This document shows, one piece after another, positions 43,744 to 54,267 of a stretch of DNA of 64,000 bases. The translations under genes were made by a program, and so were the position numbers. Each line of letters starts with the position of its first letter. The first letter of the stretch is position 1. The stretch is from Actinomycetota bacterium (lineage in GTDB: Bacteria; Actinomycetota; Coriobacteriia; Anaerosomatales; Anaerosomataceae). The stretch lies in NCBI GenBank assembly GCA_009668945.1, contig SBEH01000006.1, positions 59,945 through 123,944 of the forward strand, in the 5' to 3' direction. The notes beneath the pieces were generated by a model. It ran no database searches. It saw nothing but the letters and a program-made list of their open reading frames with translations, and was not told the DNA's origin.

Positions 43744-44577
43744 ATGTGTGAGTTCTGCCATCAGCACGGAGACGGCCGGAAGTGGTACCTGCAGGCGGAG
43801 AACTACGCCGCCGACCTGTCGCGTGATCTCGAGCGCCGCGAGTACATGATCGACTTCGTGACCGGCTTCGACAGCCGCATGAAGCGTGACATCCCGCTGC
43901 TGGAGACGATCGCTGCCGCTCCTGTGCCATTGCGCGCGGCGTTTCATGAGCGCGCCACGGTCCGCCAGATGCGCGACCACTGGGGCCAGCCCGTGCCGAT
44001 CGAGGAGTGCGAACGGATCTTCGGCTTCGCGACCTCGATCGTGCAGGTGCCCTGCGTGTGCCGCCACTTCGCCGGGGCGCCGGAACGAGGCTACTGTCTG
44101 GGGGTCACGGTTCTCCCGATGGACGACGTGCTCGAGGAGGCGTTCCGCGACTACGCCAACGGTCCGGACACCTCGCCTTTGCAGCGCCTCACAAAGGATC
44201 AGGCGATGACCCTGCTCCGCCGCGCGGAGTCGGAGGGACTCATGCACTCGGTCTGGACGTTCAGGACGCCCTTCATCGCCGGAATCTGCAACTGCAACCT
44301 CGCCTCGGGCTGCATGGCGATGAAGACGACACTCACGTACGACTACAAGACAATGTGGAAGGGTGAGTACGTGGCTCGTGTCGACGAGAGCGCCTGTGTC
44401 GGATGCGGAGCGTGCGTCGACCACTGTCCGTTCAGCGCGATGCATCTGACCGACCACGGCCCGGCGGGCGCCGACCGGGAAACCTGCTACGGATGCGGAG
44501 TCTGCCGCTCGGTGTGCTCCTCTGACGCCATCGCACTCGAGGACCGCGCCGACACTGAATCCGCGGCCGTCTGGTAG
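43744..44577 (+). CDS. Cys-rich 4Fe-4S protein
   Basis: 277 aa. C-terminal two-cluster ferredoxin domain: CVGCGACVDHCPF and CYGCGVCRSVCSS. The N-terminus begins MCEFCHQHGDGRKWYLQ. Two further Cys sets lie between: CVCRHFAGAPERGYC and CNCNLASGC. Thus at least 16 Cys, enough for extra clusters or zinc. Length and the CEFCH start match uncharacterised proteins of anaerobes; no reaction can be named. ATG 43744 was chosen because CEFC starts there. Confidence 0.78.
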   Translation: MCEFCHQHGDGRKWYLQAENYAADLSRDLERREYMIDFVTGFDSRMKRDIPLLETIAAAPVPLRAAFHERATVRQMRDHWGQPVPIEECERIFGFATSIVQVPCVCRHFAGAPERGYCLGVTVLPMDDVLEEAFRDYANGPDTSPLQRLTKDQAMTLLRRAESEGLMHSVWTFRTPFIAGICNCNLASGCMAMKTTLTYDYKTMWKGEYVARVDESACVGCGACVDHCPFSAMHLTDHGPAGADRETCYGCGVCRSVCSSDAIALEDRADTESAAVW

Positions 44578-44581
44578 CGGC

Positions 44582-45130
44582 TCAGCGGCTCCGGACCAGA
44601 CCTCGAACGAGCAGCCAGAGGCCGGTGGCTACGGCCCCAGCGGGCAGTACCATCCCGAAACCTCGACCTAGACCAGCCCCGCCCACTCCGAAGACGCGCA
44701 CGAGAAGCCACTCCGCGATCACGAAGAACGCCACGCCTCCGGCCGTCAGCACCGCCCCCACGATGCGCACTCCCCGGTTCTTCTCGCGAATCCCGGCAGC
44801 CAAGAGACCCAGGCCGACCGCTCCGGGCGCGACCAGGGCCCATGCGTACGACCAGCTCTGCCAGTCACCCGTGATCGCCTGCACCTGAAGCACCGCACCG
44901 GCAACGAGTACGACCATCCCGGGAACGGCCAGATACGACATGCCCCTTCCCGGCGGGACCGAGTACGCCGATGCGAGGATGAGCAGCCCAGGGGCAATCA
45001 CCAGGACCGGCCAGCCAACTGCGACCACGCGCAAGCCAAGGGTCTGAGTGAGCAAGAACACGAGGCCGACGATCAGGACGGTGGTCCCGACCAACACCGC
45101 GAAGTGGTCCGTTGCACGACCGGAGGGCAC
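44582..45130 (-). CDS. Predicted integral membrane protein
   Basis: 182 aa with about six hydrophobic helices (for example FAVLVGTTVLIVGLVFLLTQ and SYAWALVAPGAVGLGLLAAG). No motif or charged pore residue pattern I recognise. GTG 45130 lies 9 nt from the PAS kinase stop, so it is co-transcribed with that gene. Its 3' end is 4 nt from the convergent ferredoxin-like gene. Confidence 0.65.
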   Translation of the reverse strand: MPSGRATDHFAVLVGTTVLIVGLVFLLTQTLGLRVVAVGWPVLVIAPGLLILASAYSVPPGRGMSYLAVPGMVVLVAGAVLQVQAITGDWQSWSYAWALVAPGAVGLGLLAAGIREKNRGVRIVGAVLTAGGVAFFVIAEWLLVRVFGVGGAGLGRGFGMVLPAGAVATGLWLLVRGLVRSR

Positions 45131-45139
45131 GGGGAGCGC

Positions 45140-47149
45140 CTAGGCACTCGAGTCGGCCGTGCGGGGCTGCGACGGGATGCGTACGGTGAAGGCCGACCCG
45201 CGGCCGGGTGTGCTCTCGACGTCGATCGTTCCGCCCAGGGCCTCCACTATGCGACGGCTCGTCGGCAGGCCTATGCCTGCGGACATGTCGTGGACTTCCG
45301 GCCCGTCGAAGACCGTCTGCGCCTCCTCCTGTGTGAGGCCTGGTCCGGTGTCGGACACCGTTACCACGCTGACGTCGGGCTCCCTCGCGACGGTGACCGT
45401 CACGCCGCCCTTTTCCGTGTACCGGATGGCGTTCGAGAGCAGGTTGAGCAGTATCTGCTGCAGCTTGTACCGGTCGGTCTTGACGTGGATGGGGCGATCG
45501 TGGGCAGCGATGTTGAGTGACAGCCCCTTGTCCTCCGCGAAGGCTGCCAGACCGAAGACGACAGATTCGACGAGGCTCACGAGGTCGAACTCGTCACTGC
45601 TGATCGAGGCCTCATCCGCGCGATGCGTCTCGGCGAGAGTCGCGGCGAAGACCGCCAGCGTCTTCCCTGCCCCTTGTATCATCTCGACTTGCTTGCGCTG
45701 CTCTTCGTCGAGTGCCCCCGTCCTGCCGCTCAGCAGCAGGTCAGAGAAGCCGGTGATCGTCTGCAGCGATGTGCGCAACTCCTGCGCGAGGCTCGCGAAC
45801 ACCATGTCTTGTGCTGTCGAAGCCTGCTGGAGTTCCGCGTTCGCGCGCAGGAGGTCCTGCGTCCGCTGCGCGACTATCGCCTCGAGATTGCGCTTGCTCC
45901 TCTCTAGCTCCGCCTCCATTCGCACCCGCAGGGTGATGTCGTTGATCATCGCGTACAGCAGCTGGCGACCGCCGACGGTTATCGGGCCGATGTTCACCTC
46001 GACGTCACGAACCGCTCCTCCGGCCATCATGTGCTTGCCGATGAAGTTGCTGCGGCTGCCCTCAAGCGCGCGCTGGAGCTCACCTTGGACTGTGTCGGGG
46101 GGGAGTGCGTCGATCTGGAGGATGCTCATCGACGTAAGGTCTTCCCGCGCGTACCCGTACATGGCGCACGCTGCCGGGTTCGCGTCGACGATCTGGGTCG
46201 TGCTCGGCTCTATCAGCATGATCGGCACGGCGCTTCCCTCGAACACGGAGCTGTAGCGCTGCTCGCTCTCTCGCAGGTTCCTCCCTGCAAGCAAGTCGAG
46301 CAGCGAATGAGCGGCCATCGGCGCAGCCATGGTGAAACAGGCACACATGCCGGCCACATCCTCCAACGGTTCGCGCCACAGCCCTGCAAGAACGCCTATT
46401 TGCGCGCCGTGCGCATCGGTCAGCGCAGAACCGACGTATGCCGAGTACCCGCCGGCGGCTAGTGTCGTGTCCTCCGGATACGCCTCGGCAAGGCCGTCAG
46501 GCACGCACAAGAGCTGCCGCCCGGCGAACGACTCCGACGGCGTTCCCCGAAGGCTGAACGGGGCGGTCGGCAGAACCGCGCCGTCCGGACTCCAGGAGTA
46601 CAGGACCCGTCCTTCGGACCTGACGTCGGTGTCCACCTCTAGCACGTACGCGCAGTCTGTCCCGAGAACTCTCCCGACACCCTCGATGAAGGCAGGGAGA
46701 TCGTCTGCCGTCATCACCGGCATCTCGCTCGAACCCGAGCGCAGCCGCTCGGTCGGGAGAGACAGGAAGAACACGATCGCGCCCCCGAGCGACCCTTCCG
46801 AACCGCGGATGGGCACTATCGAGGTCGAGGAATCCACCGCCTGTCCTTCCCGGACCCGCACGCGCAGTCGAACATCGAAGAACGGGTTCGCCTCGTCCCT
46901 GCGCGCCTCGACGATCGTCCACAGGTCGGTCCCGTCTTGGGCGAGTACTCGTTCCGCCCCTCCTGGAGCGACAGTGAGCAGGCGCTGCGCAGCCTCGTTG
47001 CAGTAGATCTCCGCGCCGTCCGAGCCGTAGATCACGGTCGGTAGGGGCTGAAGTTCGAGCAGCGCGTACAAGTCCGGTCGCCCGAAGACCCGCGTCCGTT
47101 CTGCCGCCAGGCGGTTCTGGAAGTCCTGTTCGCTACCGACAGACGCCAC
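45140..47149 (-). CDS. PAS-domain kinase-like protein without phospho-acceptor His
   Basis: 669 aa, no membrane helix. PAS 1 (about 28-130), a GAF-like region (about 145-290), PAS 2 (about 300-420, YSSVFEGSAVPIML), a coiled coil (RSKRNLEAIVAQRTQDLLRA), a HisKA-like helix pair and HATPase_c (about 545-660; NLLSNAIRY, DTGPGLT, AGIGLPTSRRI). In the H-box, SHELRTPL is replaced by AQELRTSL: the codon at 45784-45782 is CAG, so Gln456 stands where the His should be. The ATPase half keeps its N and G1 boxes. So it probably signals as a pseudo-kinase or partner. GTG start. Confidence 0.85.
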   Translation of the reverse strand: MASVGSEQDFQNRLAAERTRVFGRPDLYALLELQPLPTVIYGSDGAEIYCNEAAQRLLTVAPGGAERVLAQDGTDLWTIVEARRDEANPFFDVRLRVRVREGQAVDSSTSIVPIRGSEGSLGGAIVFFLSLPTERLRSGSSEMPVMTADDLPAFIEGVGRVLGTDCAYVLEVDTDVRSEGRVLYSWSPDGAVLPTAPFSLRGTPSESFAGRQLLCVPDGLAEAYPEDTTLAAGGYSAYVGSALTDAHGAQIGVLAGLWREPLEDVAGMCACFTMAAPMAAHSLLDLLAGRNLRESEQRYSSVFEGSAVPIMLIEPSTTQIVDANPAACAMYGYAREDLTSMSILQIDALPPDTVQGELQRALEGSRSNFIGKHMMAGGAVRDVEVNIGPITVGGRQLLYAMINDITLRVRMEAELERSKRNLEAIVAQRTQDLLRANAELQQASTAQDMVFASLAQELRTSLQTITGFSDLLLSGRTGALDEEQRKQVEMIQGAGKTLAVFAATLAETHRADEASISSDEFDLVSLVESVVFGLAAFAEDKGLSLNIAAHDRPIHVKTDRYKLQQILLNLLSNAIRYTEKGGVTVTVAREPDVSVVTVSDTGPGLTQEEAQTVFDGPEVHDMSAGIGLPTSRRIVEALGGTIDVESTPGRGSAFTVRIPSQPRTADSSA

Positions 47150-47243
47150 AACGGTCCCTTCGCGCTCGTGTCAGGGCGGTCACTGCGACGATAGCACGCG
47201 TGCCGTGGGCCTCACCACACGCCGAACGTCAGCAGCTCGCCCG

Positions 47244-48425
47244 CTATTCGAATCTGAGGAAACGCACGCCTATGCCGATCGTCACGGCCGCTATGCCCGC
47301 GAGCACCGCGGCGGGCAACACCGCCGAGCCGAGGCCCTGGTTCCGGGCGACCACGTCGGTGAGGCCCGCAACCGCCCAGCCCGTGGGCGTCAGCTTCGCG
47401 ACGAACTGCATCGCAGGCCCGACTATCTCGATCGGCCAGAGGCAACCGCCGAGCATCGCCAGACCGGTCCCGATCAGCGGGCTCGAACCGGACATCTGGT
47501 CCCTCGTGCGCACGAGCGCTGACACCATCACGGCAAGCCCGGTCCCCGCAAGGACGTACGTGCCTAGTACAAGCGCCACGGCGAGCGGGTCTCGACCCCA
47601 CGGCACGCCGAAGAACAGCGCGCCGACGAGGACGAGGATCAGCGCCTGGGCGGTCGCAGCGAGCACCGTGCCCAGGATCTTCCCGGCCAGGATCGTCGCC
47701 CGCGACACCGGGGCGACGAGCAGGCGCCGGAGCGTTCCCTGCTCCCGCTCCTCCAGGATGCCGCCGGCACTCCCGAAGGTCATGAACAGGATGAACCACA
47801 CGGTGAACCCTATGGAGCTGTGCGTGTTGCCCTCGGCGATCACGCTGTCGCCCCTCACGTCGGAAGCCACGACCGTCTGGCCCTCGGCGTAGATCGGCGG
47901 CTTCGGCTCCCAGCGCGAGTCCGTCTGCACGTACGCGCGGTCGAAGTCGCCAGCGCCTGGCAGGCCCGCGGCGACGACGATCCCGGCGGTCTCGGCATCC
48001 CCGGACATCCGCATCGCGATCCCCTGGACCACCGCCATCACCGCGAACGAGTTCTCGGACGTCGGGTCTCGCAGCAGCTCGATCTCGGCACCTGCTGCCT
48101 TGATCCCGGCAGCGAATCCCTCTGGTACGATGACCGCCGCCGCGGCATCGCCGGCCGAGACCTCACTCTCGGCCTCGGCACGCGTCATGGCGTCAATCTC
48201 GAACGACTCCTCGGCATCGAGCAGATTCCCGACCTGCGCCGAGTAGCTACTTCCGTCCTCGTCCACGAACGGGATGCGCATCGGCTTGGCGGAACTACCG
48301 GCGAAGACGGACCCGAAGAGCATCGTGAGTGCGATGGGCAGCCCGATGACGCCGACGATCTCGGCCGGGTTCCGAAGCAGCTGGATGGCGTTCAGCCATG
48401 CGAGCGCGAGTATCTTGCGCATCAT
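47244..48425 (-). CDS. ABC-2 type exporter permease
   Basis: 393 aa. One helix near the N-terminus, a large extracytoplasmic domain (about 40-210), and five helices in the C-terminal half, with FGSAGGILEEREQGTLRRLL before them, the ABC-2 signature. ATG 48425 overlaps the stop of the upstream permease (ATGA). Third gene of an ATPase-permease-permease set. Cargo (drug, lipid or polymer) is unknown. Confidence 0.86.
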   Translation of the reverse strand: MMRKILALAWLNAIQLLRNPAEIVGVIGLPIALTMLFGSVFAGSSAKPMRIPFVDEDGSSYSAQVGNLLDAEESFEIDAMTRAEAESEVSAGDAAAAVIVPEGFAAGIKAAGAEIELLRDPTSENSFAVMAVVQGIAMRMSGDAETAGIVVAAGLPGAGDFDRAYVQTDSRWEPKPPIYAEGQTVVASDVRGDSVIAEGNTHSSIGFTVWFILFMTFGSAGGILEEREQGTLRRLLVAPVSRATILAGKILGTVLAATAQALILVLVGALFFGVPWGRDPLAVALVLGTYVLAGTGLAVMVSALVRTRDQMSGSSPLIGTGLAMLGGCLWPIEIVGPAMQFVAKLTPTGWAVAGLTDVVARNQGLGSAVLPAAVLAGIAAVTIGIGVRFLRFE

Positions 48426-49618
48426 TCGTACCTCAGCCGCCATGTGCCGAACGCGAAGAGCACCGCGCCGATCGCGAGAAGCGCTCCGACGTTGGGAAGG
48501 ACATCGCCGAGAGTGGCGCCCCGCATGAGGTCCAGAAGTCCGTTGATCGTCCAGTAGACGGGCGAGATGACCTGCGCGGGCAGCAGGAACTCCGGCAGCT
48601 GCTCGGTGGGGATCATCGAACCCCCGGTCGCGGCGAAGAGCATGATGAACGCCGGTGCGATGCCGCCGATCGCCCGCTCCGACCGGCCGAGCGCGGAGAA
48701 GGTCATGGCCAGCCCGGCCGCCGCCACAGTTTCGGCCAACCCCACGAGCACCGTCCCGACGACGTTCTGGCCCCAGTCCACCCGGAACAGCAGGCGCGTG
48801 CCCACGAGCAGCACGAGGAACTGCCCCGCGCCAACCAGCAGGACGCCGAGTGCCTTCCCTCCCGCGATGACGACCTTGCTCGCAGGAGTTGCGAGCATCC
48901 GTGCGAGCGTCTGCTCACGACGCTCGCGCACGAACGAGAAGGCGCCGAACATGCTGCCGAACAGGAGGAACATGCCGGTCATCCCGGCCGCGTAGTACGA
49001 GAGCATCGACACCCGCTTCTGAACCTCGACCTCGATCTCCCGCACGGCCACGGCGTCGAACGAGAGCCGGGGCGTCTGCGAGGCTTGGCCCGGTGGCGGC
49101 GCGGATCCGCCCTGCATTGAAGCTCCCGTGAACAGGTCCTCGAGCGTCTGGGCGGCGATGATCTGCGCCGAGGCGTTTGCCACGCCCGCGCGCACGACTC
49201 CCGCCCATATCCCCGCCGCGATCTTCGAACCCGGATCCTGCAGGACCTCGAGGCCGACCGGCTTGCCCGCGACGATCTTCTCCGAGAGGTCCTCTGGGAT
49301 GATCAGCGCCGCGGTGAGGTCGCCCTTCTCGACATCGGCGCGAACCTCACCGGCATCGTCCCGCACCTCGATGTTGAAGATCGCGGCGATGTCTTGAGAC
49401 TCCGTGAGGCCGTCGACGAACCGCTCGCCCGTGTCGCCCTCGTCCTGGTTGACGATCGCGACCTGGATGTCCAGTGAACCGCCCTGCCCGATGCTGCCGA
49501 GCGCCGAGCCGAGGATGAAGATGAGCGCAAGGGGCATTCCCAGCATGACCAGCAGCGCAGCGCGGTCCCGGGTGAGGATCCTCGCGTCCTTTGCGGCAAT
49601 CGAAAGCAGGCGCCGCAC
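48422..49618 (-). CDS. ABC-2 type exporter permease
   Basis: 398 aa, same layout as its neighbour: helix at 20-40, exposed domain (about 45-220), then membrane helices with GAFSFVRERREQTLARMLATP as the ABC-2 region. GTG 49618, 1 nt past the ATPase stop. The two permeases probably form a heterodimer. Confidence 0.86.
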   Translation of the reverse strand: MRRLLSIAAKDARILTRDRAALLVMLGMPLALIFILGSALGSIGQGGSLDIQVAIVNQDEGDTGERFVDGLTESQDIAAIFNIEVRDDAGEVRADVEKGDLTAALIIPEDLSEKIVAGKPVGLEVLQDPGSKIAAGIWAGVVRAGVANASAQIIAAQTLEDLFTGASMQGGSAPPPGQASQTPRLSFDAVAVREIEVEVQKRVSMLSYYAAGMTGMFLLFGSMFGAFSFVRERREQTLARMLATPASKVVIAGGKALGVLLVGAGQFLVLLVGTRLLFRVDWGQNVVGTVLVGLAETVAAAGLAMTFSALGRSERAIGGIAPAFIMLFAATGGSMIPTEQLPEFLLPAQVISPVYWTINGLLDLMRGATLGDVLPNVGALLAIGAVLFAFGTWRLRYE

Positions 49619-49619
49619 G

Positions 49620-50558
49620 TCAGTCTCTCAGACTCTTGCCGGTGAGGTGCAGGAAGACGCTCTCGAGATTCGGCTCGGTCACTGTGATCGAGGTGACGTG
49701 CGCCCCGGCGGATTCCAGCGTCGCGACCAGGCGACCCATGATGGACCCGCTACTCCTGGTCAGCACCTGCAAGGAAGCTTCTGTGCGGTCGACCTGCTCC
49801 ACTCCGGGAATCGCCTCCACCTGCGCGACTGCCTCGTCGCTGAGGCCGTCGACCTTCACGTCGACGATGTCCATTCCGCCCACGACGTCGCGCAACTCGC
49901 CGAGCGTCCCCATCGCGATGATCCTGCCGTGGTCCATGATCGCGATGCGGTCGCAGAGGTACTCGACCTCCTCCATGTAGTGGCTGGTGTATAGCACCGT
50001 CATGCCGGCCGTGTTGAGGTTCTTCACGGTCTCAAGGATGTGGTTGCGGCTCTGCGGATCGATACCGACGGTAGGCTCGTCCATCAGCAGCACTCTCGGC
50101 TTGTGCAGGATCCCCGCCGCGATGTTGACCCGCCGCTTCATGCCTCCCGAGTACTTCTCTATGCGCTCCTTCGCGCGATCGGCGAGACCGGCAAGTTCGA
50201 GCGCATCGGCGATGGCCTGCTTCAGCTCGGCTCCGTGTAGGCCGTACATCTTCCCCCAGAACGCCAGGTTCTCAGCCGCGGTGAGCGCGGGGTAGAGTGC
50301 GATCTCCTGCGGTACCACGCCCAGTGCGGCCTTGACCGCACCCGGGGCCGTGTCCACCTTGCTGCCGTCGACGGTCACACTCCCCGACGTCGCCTCGATC
50401 AAACACGAGATCATGGAGATGGTGGTCGTCTTGCCCGCACCGTTGGGGCCTAGCAGGCCGAACACCTCGCCCTGCTCGATCGCGAACGAGACGCCGTCCA
50501 CGGCCGCGAGGTCGCCGAAGCGTTTGACCAGGTCGACGACTTCCACGATGGCGCCCAT
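49620..50558 (-). CDS. ABC exporter ATP-binding protein
   Basis: 312 aa. Walker A LLGPNGAGKTTT, Q-loop VVPQEIALYP, signature EKYSGGMKRRVNIA, Walker B VLLMDEPTVGIDPQSR and switch His in YTSHYMEEVEYL. A C-terminal extension of about 80 residues (DUF4162-like, IVDVKVDGLSDEAV) is usual for drug/daunorubicin-type exporters. ATG 50558 has GGAGGGG upstream. Confidence 0.93.
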   Translation of the reverse strand: MGAIVEVVDLVKRFGDLAAVDGVSFAIEQGEVFGLLGPNGAGKTTTISMISCLIEATSGSVTVDGSKVDTAPGAVKAALGVVPQEIALYPALTAAENLAFWGKMYGLHGAELKQAIADALELAGLADRAKERIEKYSGGMKRRVNIAAGILHKPRVLLMDEPTVGIDPQSRNHILETVKNLNTAGMTVLYTSHYMEEVEYLCDRIAIMDHGRIIAMGTLGELRDVVGGMDIVDVKVDGLSDEAVAQVEAIPGVEQVDRTEASLQVLTRSSGSIMGRLVATLESAGAHVTSITVTEPNLESVFLHLTGKSLRD

Positions 50559-50616
50559 TGACCCCTCCGAAGCAGACGTTCGATTCCAGCCACCCCTACG
50601 GTGGCGCACTGCACTG

Positions 50617-50632
50617 CGGGTAGTGTTACCCG
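50617..50632. promoter_or_regulatory. CGGGTA-GTGT-TACCCG inverted repeat
   Basis: A perfect 6-bp inverted repeat with a 4-nt centre, in the 143-nt divergent gap between the ABC exporter and the anchored protein. A typical operator size for TetR/PadR/ArsR regulators; none is encoded nearby. Confidence 0.4.
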
Positions 50633-50701
50633 TAAACCGGCCGTTGTACCCTGGAACCCGAAGAGCCTCGACTTGCGTCGTCGTGGACGGAGTGGCCGGC
50701 G

Positions 50702-51514
50702 ATGAATCCGAATCCAGGCGGTTCCATGAAGACGTGGACCCTGATCGCATTGGCGGTCCTCGCATGCTGCGCGGTGACAGCAGCCGTTGTCGCGCTGCTC
50801 TTCCTTCCCGTACGACAGGAGATCACGGAGGTCTCAACGCCGGAGCAGCCGGTCACCGAGGAGCAGCCCGTTCCGGATGAGGCCGCGGGCACCGGCATCG
50901 AATGGGAGAGCGACACGGTCGCCAACCTGCTCATGACCTCGAGTGCGGGCTGGGCGGCACACATGACGGGCGTAGAGGTGGTGACGGTCCTCCGTCGGCC
51001 GGTTGTCCGGGTCTCCACCGACATCGGCCCCGAGCAGGCCGATCTAGCCGACGAGTTCGCCTCCGGCATAGCCGGCTTCGCTAGCGGTCTCGCCGACGAC
51101 GAGGGCGATCCGTATACCTACTGCATCCAGATACTCTCATCCGAGGGCGATGCGATCGGGATGACCAAGGTCACAGACGAGCGCTGGGCGCTCGATGCGC
51201 CGCCCGTGCCGACTGGCGCGAAGGACCTGGCGGCATGGCTCGAGACGGTGTACGGAAGCGGGTCTGCCGCGCCCGAGTCCTGGATGACACGGATCGCGGG
51301 CGTGCACGAGGCCGCGGGCAACAAGGACGCGTTCGTTGTGATCCGCACGGACCTCGACCCGAGCTCGAGTGAGGATCAACTCGCTGCACAGACGATAATC
51401 GACGCGGTCAACTCCTCCGGCGCGGCATTTGCACCCGGCATCCGCGTAGTCTTCGGCGACGGCGAGTCCGCGTGGGAGAGCCTGCTAGACGGCATCGACC
51501 CGTACGGCCCGTAG
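50702..51514 (+). CDS. Membrane-anchored exported protein, unknown
   Basis: 270 aa. A signal/anchor helix at about 13-36 (LIALAVLACCAVTAAVVALLFL), a Pro/Glu-rich linker (40-65), then an exposed domain with alternating strands and helices (VEVVTVLRRPVVRVSTDI; AFVVIRTDLDPSSSEDQ) and IRVVFGDGESAWESLL at the end. I recognise no family. ATG 50702 has GGAG 8 nt upstream; ATG 50726 is an alternative. It could be a sensor partner of the divergent exporter. Confidence 0.65.
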   Translation: MNPNPGGSMKTWTLIALAVLACCAVTAAVVALLFLPVRQEITEVSTPEQPVTEEQPVPDEAAGTGIEWESDTVANLLMTSSAGWAAHMTGVEVVTVLRRPVVRVSTDIGPEQADLADEFASGIAGFASGLADDEGDPYTYCIQILSSEGDAIGMTKVTDERWALDAPPVPTGAKDLAAWLETVYGSGSAAPESWMTRIAGVHEAAGNKDAFVVIRTDLDPSSSEDQLAAQTIIDAVNSSGAAFAPGIRVVFGDGESAWESLLDGIDPYGP

Positions 51515-51573
51515 GCGCCTCGGCGAATTGCGGCGGCCGGCCATCCGCTTGGAGGCCGGCCGCGTCTGTGTGC

Positions 51574-51648
51574 TGGTGGACGAGATCGGATTCGAACCGA
51601 CAACCCCCTGCGTGCAAAGCAGGTGCGCTCCCGTTGCGCCACTCGCCC
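51574..51648 (-). tRNA. tRNA-Ala (anticodon TGC)
   Basis: 75 nt including encoded CCA. Acceptor GGGCGAG/CTCGTCC contains the G3:U70 pair that identifies tRNA-Ala. Anticodon arm CCTGC-TTTGCAC-GCAGG gives anticodon TGC; T-arm GTCGG-TTCGAAT-CCGAT; discriminator A. Confidence 0.96.
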
Positions 51649-51772
51649 ATGAGCACGCCGGAGGGCGTGCAAACGGAGAGTATAGCACCCGCGAAGCCAA
51701 CCGTTGGCGCGGCACCGAACACGCCACGGTCACTTGGACGCCGCGCGCATTTATCGCAGGTGCCGCCGGCAC

Positions 51773-51788
51773 GTAACGCCGACGAAAC
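51773..51788 (+). promoter_or_regulatory. GlnR-like box before amtB
   Basis: GTAAC-GCCGAC-GAAAC: the GTnAC-N6-GAAAC half of the actinobacterial GlnR site, 79 nt before the amtB start. amtB-glnK is a classic GlnR target. Only one a-b unit is evident, and no glnR is in the window. Confidence 0.4.
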
Positions 51789-51866
51789 CCCGCATCCGTA
51801 GCGTGAGTGCACGTAATGACCCGCAAGGCGGGACACCGCTCACGACCAACGGAAGGAGGCGGCATC

Positions 51867-53827
<1,961 letters not shown>

Positions 53828-53839
53828 CCCTCGGCCGGC

Positions 53840-53881
53840 GACAGCAAGCGGCGGGTGCGCATGTGCGCGCCCGCCGCTGTC
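53840..53881 (+). terminator. Terminator hairpin after glnK
   Basis: GACAGC-AA-GCGGCGGG ... CCCGCCGC-TGTC: a very stable stem (about 14 bp with a small bulge) 13 nt after the stop. No long T-run follows. Confidence 0.65.
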
Positions 53882-54267
53882 ATCTCCGGTCACCGGGGCG
53901 GCCTTCGCACCGCCCGAGTCGCCCCTCCAAAGGGCCATCCTGAGGAGCTCTTGGCCCGACGCACGTTCGTTGTGAGTGGGCCGCACTCCAGCAGCTTCCA
54001 GGGGCTTATGCCCGGCATCCCGCGTTCCACGTGATCGCACACGTACGTAGTGGACTGTACGAACACCTGTGTCGAATCGGACCGTACACGAACGAACACT
54101 CACCTACGCACGTGTCCTGCGGGACCCTTCATCGACCACCCCGGTGACAAAGGGAAGGAACCGATCGCCGATACGGTCACCTCGCTTCGCACGCTGGTAG
54201 GGACTCCACCAGTCCCTGCAGGGTACGTACCCTTCGCCCGCCGAAAGGTATCCCGGAAGGCCCCCGA
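53882..54267. other. Gene-free stretch between convergent units
   Basis: 386 nt. The half next to the selenoprotein gene holds two hairpins: AGGGACT-CCACC-AGTCCCT (54199-54217) and the perfect 14-bp palindrome AGGGTACGTACCCT (54220-54233), probably the terminator of the minus-strand gene. The middle (about 54000-54115) is rich in CACGT/CGTAC words and partial inverted repeats. No ORF, tRNA or riboswitch motif is recognised. Confidence 0.4.

Noticed and set aside
53882..54267. tmRNA or 6S RNA
   Set aside because: A GATTCGACAC string on the minus strand recalls tmRNA, but no tRNA-like 3' part, tag ORF or CCA end is present; no 6S-type bulge either.
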